From CAHJWO01 sp964245885 (lineage in GTDB: Bacteria; Verrucomicrobiota; Verrucomicrobiia; Chthoniobacterales; SZAS-18), in NCBI GenBank assembly GCA_964245885.1, contig CAXTOX010000001.1:1-64000 (forward strand): a stretch of 64,000 nt of DNA, written 5' to 3'. Of this stretch, positions 18,077 to 28,118 are shown piece after piece. A model generated the notes under the pieces. That model did not search any database and had not been told where the DNA came from. It saw only the letters and a list, made by a program, of their open reading frames with translations. Each line of letters opens with the position of its first letter. The first letter of the stretch is position 1. The position numbers and the translations under genes were made by a program.

Positions 18077-18940
18077 TCAGACGGCGACCTTGGGCAGCTT
18101 GAGGTCGAACCGGCGCATGAGCGCCACGCCGGCCGCGAGCATGACCGTGGCGATCAATGCCACCCGGCCCAGCGCCCACCAGTCCGGCCACTGCCGATCG
18201 AGCAGGATCGCGCGGTAGGCCGTGAGCAGGTTGGCCACCGGATTATAATTCACGATCGGCGCGTAGGCCGGCGGCACCTGGGCGGGCCGGAAGAAGATGC
18301 CCGAGGCCATGCCGATGAAACCCAGCAGTGCCGCGACGACCGCCGTGCCGTCCCGGAAGTAGGGAATCCAGGCCGAGATCGGCATGCCGACGGCCACGTT
18401 GAGGGCGAGCTGCGCGAGGAAGATCACCGGCAGCGCCAGGTAGGCCGGGCTCGGGGGATAGCCGAGCAGCCAGAGCGCGACCGTCATCACGGTGAAGGTG
18501 CAGATGAACTTCCAGGTGCCGTTGAGTACGCTCACCAGCGGGAACACCGCTTTCGGCAGGTAGACCTGCTGCATGACGCCGGACTTCAAGATGATGGAGT
18601 TCGCCGACAGCATGACCGAGTTGTGAAACCACTGCCAGGCAAACGTCCCGACGAGCAGGAAGGGGAAAAACGCCGCCTTGTTGGTGGCCGCGACGGAGGC
18701 CGTGTTCGCGAGGAGGAAGCCAAAGACCACGTACATCGTCAGCGCCGAGAACGTTGGCTCCAGCAGCCACCAGGCCACGCCGAGATACGTGCGCGAAATC
18801 TCGGCCTTCAGGCCGGCGTACGTCTGGTAGCGCACGACGTGGGTGTACCGGTAGATCTCCTGCAGCAACCGTCCGCGGCGGACCCCGCCACGAAAAAGTT
18901 GCAGGTGATCCTGCACCGGGGACGGGGAAAGGGAGGTCAT
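18077..18940 (-). CDS. Polysaccharide ABC exporter permease (Wzm-like)
   Basis: ABC-2 type permease of 287 residues with six membrane helices. It shows the conserved features of O-antigen/polyol phosphate exporters: the RYKQTYLGVAWWLLEP-like entry (here ISRTYLGVAWWLLEPTFSA), an FLLVGTFAWQWF helix, and SGIFFRPAQVP followed by YNPVANLLTAYRAILL. It forms an exporter with the ATPase 22 bases downstream and is probably the first gene of the operon permease - ATPase - glycosyltransferase fusion. Confidence 0.93.
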   Translation of the reverse strand: MTSLSPSPVQDHLQLFRGGVRRGRLLQEIYRYTHVVRYQTYAGLKAEISRTYLGVAWWLLEPTFSALTMYVVFGFLLANTASVAATNKAAFFPFLLVGTFAWQWFHNSVMLSANSIILKSGVMQQVYLPKAVFPLVSVLNGTWKFICTFTVMTVALWLLGYPPSPAYLALPVIFLAQLALNVAVGMPISAWIPYFRDGTAVVAALLGFIGMASGIFFRPAQVPPAYAPIVNYNPVANLLTAYRAILLDRQWPDWWALGRVALIATVMLAAGVALMRRFDLKLPKVAV

Positions 18941-19102
18941 AGAGGCGCTTCGGCTCGGGCAAAGCCGTGGAACGTCATCGTCACGGGCGGCGAGGGGAAT
19001 CTGGCTCCTCTCGTTCTAACGAAATTCGCCACGCGATCAAAGGGTTTTTTGCGACGGTGGGGACGACCGGCGGTTGTCCGGTACGCCTGATTTCCCCAAG
19101 GT

Positions 19103-20768
19103 TCAATCCATCCGCCCTTTTGTCACGTTCAAGAGGTTCGCGTCGATCCCCGCGTCGACGTTGCGCGAGGGCAGGTTGGTGAGGTTGTTCAAACTGGCGT
19201 TCGGTTGGGGCCGGACCTGTTCCATCGCCCAGTTCGTCGCGCCGAAGATCGCGTTGTCGAAAATATCGTTCTCCGTCGAGCCTGAACCGAGAAAAATCCC
19301 GGCGTAGTGCGGTCCGCGGATCGTGTTGCCGAAAACGAGGTTGCCCTGACAGGGAGTGAAATCCAGGTCCGTCACCGGGACATCGGCCTTGGCGGACCCG
19401 AGTTCGACGCCGAAAAAATGGAAGCGGTCGTTGGCCCCTTCGTTGTTGTCGACGAGCGTGTTCAGGCCCACGCGGTTGCCGTAGGCGGTGCGCACCATCT
19501 TCACGCCGCCGCCGTAGTTGCGTTCGATCTGGTTGGCGTAGACAATGTTGTAGAGCGAATTGTCGAGGGAGACGCCGGGGGTTTTGGCCGGGGAGCTGCC
19601 GTCCGGCAGCCGGCCCAGGCCGTCCACGAAGTCGAACCGGAGTTCCGCGTCCGTCTTGCCCCAGCGTTTACCGTTGGCACGGACCACGTTCATCGCCAGG
19701 ACGTTCGCCGTCGAGCCGCTGTCCAGGCAGACGCCTTCCTTGGCGTTGCCTTCCACCAGGTTGTCGAAGATCACCGACTCGACGCCCCCGTCGGAATAAA
19801 TCCCCGAGGAGGCATTCAACGCGATGTGGTTGCAGGCTAGCACGTTGCGCCGCGGCGGGTGCAGCCGGGTGGGCATGGGCTGCTCGCGCCCGCCGTAGCG
19901 GTCGGGGTTGAGGATGGAGCGCGGATCGTCGGCCACCGGGCCGTTGCGGTCGGTCACATTGATGTCGATCAGGCCCTTGCCGCCCCGGCCAGTTGGAGGG
20001 ACCCAGGTTGCCGACGATCTCGTTGTCGATCAGCACGCCGCCGACCGTGTCGCCGTGGACGAGGACTGCCGCCCCGCCGATCCGCGTGAGCCGGGCGCGG
20101 GCCAGGACCACGCCGGGGGCGTTTGTCAGCACGACGCCGCCGTTCGCGAGGCCAGCGAAGGTGCCGCCGCGCAGCGTCACGTCGCGGCTGCCGTCCACCA
20201 ACACCCCCCACTGGCCGCCGGCGAACGCGCCGCCGCTCACCGTGACGCCGACAGTGTTTTCCACGCGCAGCAGGAAACGCGGGCCATCCGGGGCGGCGCG
20301 CAGTTCCGCGCGGCCGAGGTCCAGCCAGACGTTCTCGCGATCCAGCAGGATCGGCTCGTCCACCGCGAGCGTGGGGGAAGAAACTTTCACCGCCCGCACC
20401 GCCGGGTCGCGCAGGAGGGCGTTGAGTTCGGAAGCCCGGGTGCCGTTGAAAACCCAGGGGTCGACGGGCGGGGTGGCGTCGAGCCGCGTGCGGGCCGTTT
20501 GCAACGTCGCGTCCGCCGAGGTCCACGCGCTCTCCGCCGAACGTGCATCCAGCTTGAGCGCGCGGGCCCGCTGGCCGACTTGCAGTTTGCCGATCTGCGC
20601 GGCCAGAGCGCCGTCGGACTGGTCGCGCGGCGGCGGCAGCTTGAAGCTCGCGCCCAGGTCCCGCGCCGCCGTGCCGAGTTCTGGCGGACGGCCGAGGTTC
20701 TGGGATGGCGCGTGGCCAGCAAGGCCGACCGAGACCAGCAGGAAGGCGCACAGGACGCGGGCGGTCAT
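19103..20768 (-). pseudogene. Frameshifted right-handed beta-helix protein
   Basis: Two overlapping minus-strand frames together make one protein of about 554 residues. The first begins at the ATG at 20768 with a signal peptide (VLCAFLLVSVGLAGHAPS) and runs through beta-helix coils such as VTVSGGAFAGGQWGVLVDGS. At about 19975-19995 the frame shifts, and the second frame continues with NHIALNASSGIYSDGG and many NxI/V coil turns to the stop at 19103. The total length is 3n+1, so a single extra base explains it. It could be a sequencing error in a C/G-rich stretch or a real inactivation. The family includes pectate-lyase-like and surface parallel beta-helix proteins. Context next to a glycan exporter suggests polysaccharide processing. 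Confidence 0.75.
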
Positions 20769-20826
20769 CGGGTCTGAAAAGGGGGTGGAACTGGACGCCG
20801 GGACGTTCGCCGTGGAGAGTACACCC

Positions 20827-22539
20827 ATGAAGAGACAGCGTTTCCCGCGTTCCTCAACGTCCGTGTTGCCGTGGTTGTTTTTCTGCGCGGCCGGTGCCAC
20901 GCCGCTGGCCGCCGCGCCGGAGCCTGCCAAGGCGCCGGCCGAGGCGCCGGCCGAGGCGCTCGCCGCCATCACGGCCGAGGACATGCTCCAGCACGTCAAG
21001 ACCCTCGCCAGCGACGAGTTCGAGGGCCGCGCCCCGGGCGGCCACGGCGAGGAGCTTTCGGTGGACTACATCCGCGCGCAGTTCCAGGCCCTGGGTCTCC
21101 AGCCCGGCAATCCGGACGGCACCTACGTGCAGGAAGTGCCGCTGGCCGGGGTCACCAGTGCGCCGACCGCCGCGTTCACCATCGGCGGCAAAACCACGAC
21201 GCTCGGTTATCCCGAGGATTTCGTCGCCAGCTCCGAGCGGTTGCAGCCGGAGGTCAAGGTGGAGAAGTCGGACGTAGTGTTCGTCGGCTACGGCGTCGTG
21301 GCCCCCGAGTACGGGTGGGACGACTACAAGGACGTGGACGTGCGCGGCAAGACGATCCTGATGCTCGTCGGCGACCCGGCGGTGCCCGACCCGCACGACT
21401 CGGCCAAGCTCGACGACAGCATGTTCAAGGGCAAGGCGATGACATACTACGGCCGCTGGTCTTACAAGTACGAGATCGCGGCAAAAAAGGGGGCGGCGGC
21501 GGCGGTGATCATCCACGAGACCGGCCCGGCCGGTTACCAGTATTCGGTCGTGAAGCTGAGCTGGGCCAAGGAGAACTTCGCCATCGACGCGCCCGACAAG
21601 AACATGGGCGCGGTACCCGTGCGCTCGTGGATCACCCTCGACGTGGCGAAGAAGTTATTTGCCGACAGCGGGCACGATTTTGACCAGCTCCATCAGGCGG
21701 CGGGCACGAAGGAATTTCGTCCGGTGGCGATGGGTGTCACCGCCGACCTCGACGTGAAGCAAACCGTGCGCCCCTTCCGGTCGCACAACGTCGTCGCCGT
21801 TCTGCCCGGCAGCGACCTGAAGCGCGCCGACGAATGGCTCGTGTACACGGCGCACTGGGACCACCTGGGCAAACACCCGGAACTCCCTGGCGACCAGATC
21901 TTCAACGGCGCGGTGGACAACGCGTCCGGGATGGCCGGGGTGCTGGAAATCGCCCGGGCGTTCAAAGCCGCCAAGCCGGGTCCGGCGCGCTCGGTGTTGT
22001 TCATGGGCACGACGGCGGAGGAAGCCGGTCTGCTGGGCGCGCGCTACTACGCCGAACACCCACTTTACCCGCTCCGCAAGACGCTCGCCGACATCAACAT
22101 CGACGGCATGGGCATCCACGGCAAAACGTCCGACCTGGAGGACATCAGCAACGGTTTCAGCACGCTCGACGATCTGCTCGCCGAGGCGGGTAAGGCGCAG
22201 GGTCGCACGCTCCTGCCCAACAGTCGGCCGGAGAACGGCGGGTTCTACCGCGCGGACCATTTCGAGTTCGCCAAGGCCGGGGTGCCCGCGCTTTACATGA
22301 AGTACGGCAAGCTGTTGGTCGGCAAGCCGGCGGAGTTGGGCGACCAGTTGGAAACGGAGTGGATTCTCAAGCGTTACCACAAGCCGTCCGACGAGGTGAC
22401 CCCGGACTGGGACTTGTCGGGCGCGGTGCAGGACGCGCAGCTTCTCCTTGAGGTCGGCTGGCAGGTGGCCAACGGCGACACGTTCCCGCAGTGGAAGCCC
22501 GACGCGGAGTTCAAGGCCCGGCGCGACGAGATGAAGTAA
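20827..22539 (+). CDS. M28 family zinc aminopeptidase, exported
   Basis: A 570-residue secreted peptidase. The ATG at 20827 is followed by a signal peptide (VLPWLFFCAAGATPLAAA). A PA-type insert follows (VVFVGYGVVAPEYGWDDY), as in M28 enzymes. The peptidase domain carries all zinc and catalytic positions: TAHWDHLG (His), NGAVDNASGMAGVLE (bridging Asp), TTAEEAGLLGARYY (catalytic and ligand Glu), INIDGMG (Asp) and RADHFEFAKAGVPAL (last His). It releases N-terminal amino acids from peptides. The longer frame upstream overlaps the divergent beta-helix gene and is not coding. Confidence 0.93.
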   Translation: MKRQRFPRSSTSVLPWLFFCAAGATPLAAAPEPAKAPAEAPAEALAAITAEDMLQHVKTLASDEFEGRAPGGHGEELSVDYIRAQFQALGLQPGNPDGTYVQEVPLAGVTSAPTAAFTIGGKTTTLGYPEDFVASSERLQPEVKVEKSDVVFVGYGVVAPEYGWDDYKDVDVRGKTILMLVGDPAVPDPHDSAKLDDSMFKGKAMTYYGRWSYKYEIAAKKGAAAAVIIHETGPAGYQYSVVKLSWAKENFAIDAPDKNMGAVPVRSWITLDVAKKLFADSGHDFDQLHQAAGTKEFRPVAMGVTADLDVKQTVRPFRSHNVVAVLPGSDLKRADEWLVYTAHWDHLGKHPELPGDQIFNGAVDNASGMAGVLEIARAFKAAKPGPARSVLFMGTTAEEAGLLGARYYAEHPLYPLRKTLADINIDGMGIHGKTSDLEDISNGFSTLDDLLAEAGKAQGRTLLPNSRPENGGFYRADHFEFAKAGVPALYMKYGKLLVGKPAELGDQLETEWILKRYHKPSDEVTPDWDLSGAVQDAQLLLEVGWQVANGDTFPQWKPDAEFKARRDEMK

Positions 22540-22587
22540 ACGTCGGGTAGTGGGCGACGGCACGCGCGTCGTGGAGGAAGGCGGCAC

Positions 22588-22697
22588 TTTAACACAGAGA
22601 CACAGAGACACAGAGACACAAAGGAAGACAAAGAAGAAGAAATTCTTTGTTCTTCTCTTCTCCGTGGTCCTCCTTCTCTCTGTGTCTCTGTGTTAAA
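22588..22697. repeat. Inverted repeat with iterated CACAGAGA arms
   Basis: The left arm (about 22588-22620) repeats ACACAGAG; the right arm (about 22675-22697) is its reverse complement, ending GTGTTAAA. The centre is A/G-rich then T/C-rich, so the pairing can extend inward. It lies between two plus-strand genes and is followed 85 bases later by the phospholipase-type gene. Confidence 0.9.
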
Positions 22698-22782
22698 GCT
22701 GCCCGTCTCCGTCCGACGCGCGTGCCCCGCAGAAAAGGTGTTGGCATCCCGCCGGGCGACCGCGCAAGATGCTCGCTTTTCC

Positions 22783-24078
22783 ATGCTCCTCCGCCGTCTC
22801 CGCCGGTTCCATCCCCTGACTCTCCTCGGCGCGGGTGCCGCCGCCGGGACGGTCGGCACGCTGCTGGCGCGCAACTTCATCCCGAACGAAAAGAAGATCA
22901 GCCACCGGATCGAGCTGCCCTACGGCGTGGGCGACGCGCAGTTTGACCGTTCGCTCGGCCAGCTCCTCGGCCCGCCGCTGCTCGATGGCAACCGCGTCCA
23001 GGCCCTCCAGAACGGCGACGAGATCTTCCCCGCCATGCTCTCGGCCATCGCCGGGGCGCAGCACAGCGTCACGCTGGAGAGTTTCATCTACTGGCAGGGG
23101 CACGTGGCCGAACAATTCTCCGACGCCCTGTGCGAACGCGCCCGCGCCGGGGTGCGCGTCCACGTCCTGCTCGACGGCTTGGGCTGCAACTGTCTCAAAG
23201 GCGAGTTGATCCGCCAGATGCGCCGCGCGGGCGTGGAGGTGCAGATCTACAACATCGTCGAACTCCACGACATCGACCGGCTCAACAACCGCACGCACCG
23301 CAAGCTCCTGGTCGTCGACGGCAAGATCGGCTTCACCGGCGGGGTGGGCATCGCCGACGAATGGAGCGGTCACGCGCAGTCGCCCCAACACTGGCGAGAC
23401 ATGCACTTCCAGGTGGAGGGGCCGGCCGTCGCGCAGATGCAGAGCGCATTCGTGGACAACTGGATGAAGATGGCCGCCGCCGTGCTCCACGGGGACGATT
23501 ACTTTCCGCAGCTGACGCCGGTCGGCCCGCTGCGCGCCCACCTGTTCAAGAGCGCGCCGCACGAGGGCAGCGATTCGTTGCGGCTGGTGTTCCTGTTTTC
23601 CATCGCCGCGGCGCGGAAGTCGGTCCTCATCGCCAACGCCTACTTCATGCCCGACGACCTGACGATCCAGACGATGATCGAAGCCCTCGGACGCGGCGTG
23701 AAAATCGAAATCCTCATGCCCGGTCCGCACATCGACAAGCAATACGTGCGCGACGCCTCGCGGGCGCGCTGGGGCGGACTCTTCGCGGCCGGAGCGCGGT
23801 TCTACGAATACCAGCCGACGATGTACCACGCCAAGCTCATGGTCATCGACGGGATGTGGACGAGCGTGGGCAGCGCGAACTTCGACAACCGCTCGTTTCG
23901 GCTCAACGACGAGGCCAACCTGAACGTGCTCGACGCGCGGTTTGGCGCGGAACAGGAGGCGGTGTTCGCGGCGGATAAGGCGCGGTCGCGGGAGATCACG
24001 TTCGCCGAGTGGCGCGGGCGTTCGCGTCCGCAAAAGATCATCGACCGGGCGGCGGCGTTGCTGCGCTCGCAGATGTGA
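22783..24078 (+). CDS. Phospholipase D / cardiolipin synthase-like protein
   Basis: A 431-residue membrane-linked phospholipid enzyme with two HKD motifs. The first is HRKLLVVDGKIGFTGG near residue 186 and the second is HAKLMVIDGMWTSVGSANFD near 349, followed by the family's R-x-NDEANL stretch. An N-terminal hydrophobic segment (LTLLGAGAAAGTVGTLLA) anchors it. In the cardiolipin synthase family the two HKD sites join phosphatidylglycerol molecules or transfer phosphatidyl groups. The ATG at 22783 was chosen because the frame upstream runs into the inverted repeat at 22588-22697. Confidence 0.9.
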   Translation: MLLRRLRRFHPLTLLGAGAAAGTVGTLLARNFIPNEKKISHRIELPYGVGDAQFDRSLGQLLGPPLLDGNRVQALQNGDEIFPAMLSAIAGAQHSVTLESFIYWQGHVAEQFSDALCERARAGVRVHVLLDGLGCNCLKGELIRQMRRAGVEVQIYNIVELHDIDRLNNRTHRKLLVVDGKIGFTGGVGIADEWSGHAQSPQHWRDMHFQVEGPAVAQMQSAFVDNWMKMAAAVLHGDDYFPQLTPVGPLRAHLFKSAPHEGSDSLRLVFLFSIAAARKSVLIANAYFMPDDLTIQTMIEALGRGVKIEILMPGPHIDKQYVRDASRARWGGLFAAGARFYEYQPTMYHAKLMVIDGMWTSVGSANFDNRSFRLNDEANLNVLDARFGAEQEAVFAADKARSREITFAEWRGRSRPQKIIDRAAALLRSQM

Positions 24079-24084
24079 TTTTAT

Positions 24085-24209
24085 CCACAGATTTCGCAGA
24101 TTTGCACAGATTAGAAGACGGGGAAAAGCCGTCCGAAGAATGGCTGGGATCGTCGTGCTGTCGCCGGGACGTTCGCCAGAAAACCTACGGACCGCTCGGA
24201 GAGCGGTCC
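24085..24209. repeat. Iterated word and small perfect hairpin
   Basis: Between two convergent genes, 24085-24112 contains the iterated word CACAGATTTCGCAGATTTG, which looks like one arm of a word-armed inverted repeat with no matching second arm nearby. At 24189-24209 there is a perfect 9-bp stem with a 3-base loop (GGACCGCTC around GGA). Either could act as a bidirectional transcription stop, but no T-tract follows. Confidence 0.6.
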
Positions 24210-24245
24210 CTACTTGTCGGTGACGACCGGCCGCTGGCGCTGCCG

Positions 24246-26450
<2,205 letters not shown>

Positions 26451-26740
26451 AAGGAAAACGGCTGGTGCTCAACATAGTCGGCTGGCCAGTCGTCGCAACG
26501 GAGGATTCAACAGGAGCAAGACGTTGGGTGAGCCGCCGGCGGTGCCCGCACAAGGTGCGGAAGTTTTTTTGAAAATTATGATTGACGCTCCGCGCCGCTC
26601 GATGCCATAAAACGGAAAACAGGGGATCGAACAACGGGGTAGCTTCGAGGGCGGGCAGGGTATCCCAGCGGACATGGATTTTTCCTCTGGCCAGGGACGG
26701 CGCGGAACCGCGCAAACACAGCCGAATGATGAATTAACCA
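26451..26740. other. Gene-free divergent intergenic region
   Basis: Between the peptidase start at 26450 and the hairpin at 26741 I find no credible gene. The centre (about 26565-26580) is AT-rich (TTTTTTTGAAAATTATG) in an otherwise GC-rich setting, which fits promoter DNA. I cannot place a convincing -35/-10 pair. Confidence 0.5.
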
Positions 26741-26778
26741 GGGGCGGGAGTCAGGTCTTCGGACCGGGCTTCCGCCCC
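26741..26778 (+). promoter_or_regulatory. Conserved 38-nt leader hairpin, copy A
   Basis: A 38-base hairpin begins GGGGCGGGAG and ends GGCTTCCGCCCC, capped by the very stable C(TTCG)G loop. It is followed by GGAAGTTT and, 43 bases on, by the ATG of the nucleosidase gene. The upstream gene is divergent, so this is not its terminator. The partner element at 30707-30744 has the same length, the same outer stem and the same GRAAGTTT tail. Substitutions between the copies mostly keep base pairing, including one double change (G-C to A-T). Confidence 0.6.
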
Positions 26779-26821
26779 GGAAGTTTCTCCCGCGCCGCCG
26801 AAGCCACCCCGAGACGATTCC

Positions 26822-27775
26822 ATGAAGTTCACCGCGCGCAGGTTGTTCTGTCTTTTCGTTTTGGCCGCGCTGCCTTTGCCGGCCGAGGCCAAAGTCAACG
26901 CGCCGGTTTCGGCCGAACCGTGCGTGGCGGTCATGGCGTCGTTCCCGGAGGAACTCGACGCCATCGAGAAGATGATGGCACCGGCCGGGACGAACATCGA
27001 GACGACGACGATCAACGGCGTCCAGTTTCACACCGCGCAGATCGACGGCAAACGCTTCGTCTTTTTCCTGACCGGCATGAGTCTGGTCAATGCCGCCGGG
27101 AGCACCCAACTCGCATTGGACCGCTTCAACGTGCAGGCGGTGTTCTTCACCGGCATCGCGGGCGGGGTGAACCCGGCGTTCGGCCCGGGCGACGTGGTCG
27201 TCCCGGCGCAGTGGCGCTACCACGCCGAGGGCGCGTACTTTAACGAGACCGCCCCGGGCAAATTCCAGCTCGCCGAGTGGTATCCGCACAAGTATCCCAA
27301 CTTTGGCATGATCCACCCCGACGACGTGCAGGTCCTCCGCGAGGGCATGACGAAGTACGAACGCGTCCCGGCGTTCCCGGCCGACGAGACGCTGCTGGCC
27401 CTGGCGAAAAGCGTCGCCGCCACTCTGCCCAAGCTGACCACCGGTGACCGCGCTTGCCAGGTCAACTGCGGGGGAACGGGCGTCAGCGGCACCGTTTTTT
27501 GCGACAACGCGGAGTACCGCAAGTGGGTGTTCTCCACGTTCCAGGCCGACTGCCTGGACATGGAATCCGCCGCCATCGCGCAGGTGTGCTGGCAGAACAA
27601 AACCCCGTGCCTGATCGTGCGCGGCCTGAGCGATCTCGCGGGTGGGCAGACCGGCGAAAACCAGATGGGCGTGTATTTGAAAGCCGCCGCCGATCATTCG
27701 GCGCTGGCGCTGGTGAAAATTTTGCAGGCCTACACGCCGCCGACCTTGCAACCCGCCGCCGCCGCTTCCAAGTAG
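26822..27775 (+). CDS. Exported MTAN-type nucleoside phosphorylase/nucleosidase
   Basis: A 317-residue protein of the PNP/UDP phosphorylase superfamily, closest in motifs to 5'-methylthioadenosine/S-adenosylhomocysteine nucleosidases. It carries a signal peptide (LFCLFVLAALPLPAEA), unlike the cytoplasmic enzymes. Landmarks are AVMASFPEELDAIEKMM at the mature start, FTGIAGGVNPAFGPGDVVVP (phosphate/ribose-binding turn), DMESAAIAQVC (ribose-binding glutamates) and RGLSDLAGG (catalytic aspartate). It probably splits nucleosides to free base in the periplasm. It is preceded by a structured leader, followed by a TonB-dependent receptor, and stands at the head of a purine-degradation region, which fits a scavenging role. 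Confidence 0.85.
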   Translation: MKFTARRLFCLFVLAALPLPAEAKVNAPVSAEPCVAVMASFPEELDAIEKMMAPAGTNIETTTINGVQFHTAQIDGKRFVFFLTGMSLVNAAGSTQLALDRFNVQAVFFTGIAGGVNPAFGPGDVVVPAQWRYHAEGAYFNETAPGKFQLAEWYPHKYPNFGMIHPDDVQVLREGMTKYERVPAFPADETLLALAKSVAATLPKLTTGDRACQVNCGGTGVSGTVFCDNAEYRKWVFSTFQADCLDMESAAIAQVCWQNKTPCLIVRGLSDLAGGQTGENQMGVYLKAAADHSALALVKILQAYTPPTLQPAAAASK

Positions 27776-27813
27776 CAACCCCTGGGAAAAACGAGCGCGA
27801 AGGGGGATAGTCC

Positions 27814-27860
27814 CACGGCTCACGCCGTGGGCTGAACTCTTGCGCTCCTGCCGGGGCTGC
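27814..27860. repeat. Double-palindrome intergenic repeat, copy 3
   Basis: Same CCCACGGC-TCAC-GCCGTGGG palindrome and GCTCCTGCCGGGGCT partner as at 7-53, with one change in the second stem. It lies 38 bases after the nucleosidase stop. Confidence 0.85.
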
Positions 27861-28118
27861 GGGAACCGCATGGCGGCAGGAGACTGGTGCTGGTGTTCTG
27901 CAATGAGGGACAAGGAAGGAATATTTTATTGGAGCGGCGTGGCTAGAAATCCACAATTTGCAATTCGGAAGTTGTCGTTTTTTGCACTCATGCCTCTCGT
28001 TGAAAGATAAGTTACTGAGACGAGGACACTTGAATACCTCACTGGCATCATAGTTGCTAAGTGGCCGTCAATCTTCACCTGCCTTGGGCTTCGACCATCA
28101 CCTTCGCTGCATCCATCC
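27861..28118. other. Leader region of the TonB-dependent receptor
   Basis: About 260 bases of lower-GC sequence between the repeat and the receptor start. I see no reading frame with coding character and no clear promoter. Its AT-rich character around 27920-28000 fits a promoter or untranslated leader. Confidence 0.4.

Noticed and set aside
19993..20826. Upstream extension of the M28 peptidase frame
   Set aside because: Overlaps the beta-helix gene on the other strand and would bury the signal peptide.
22588..22720. Small peptides rich in SLCLCV or similar words
   Set aside because: They are translations of the iterated inverted-repeat arms and have no start signals.
26741..26778. Hairpin as a terminator of the prolyl oligopeptidase gene
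   Set aside because: That gene is divergent and its 5' end faces the hairpin, so it cannot end there.
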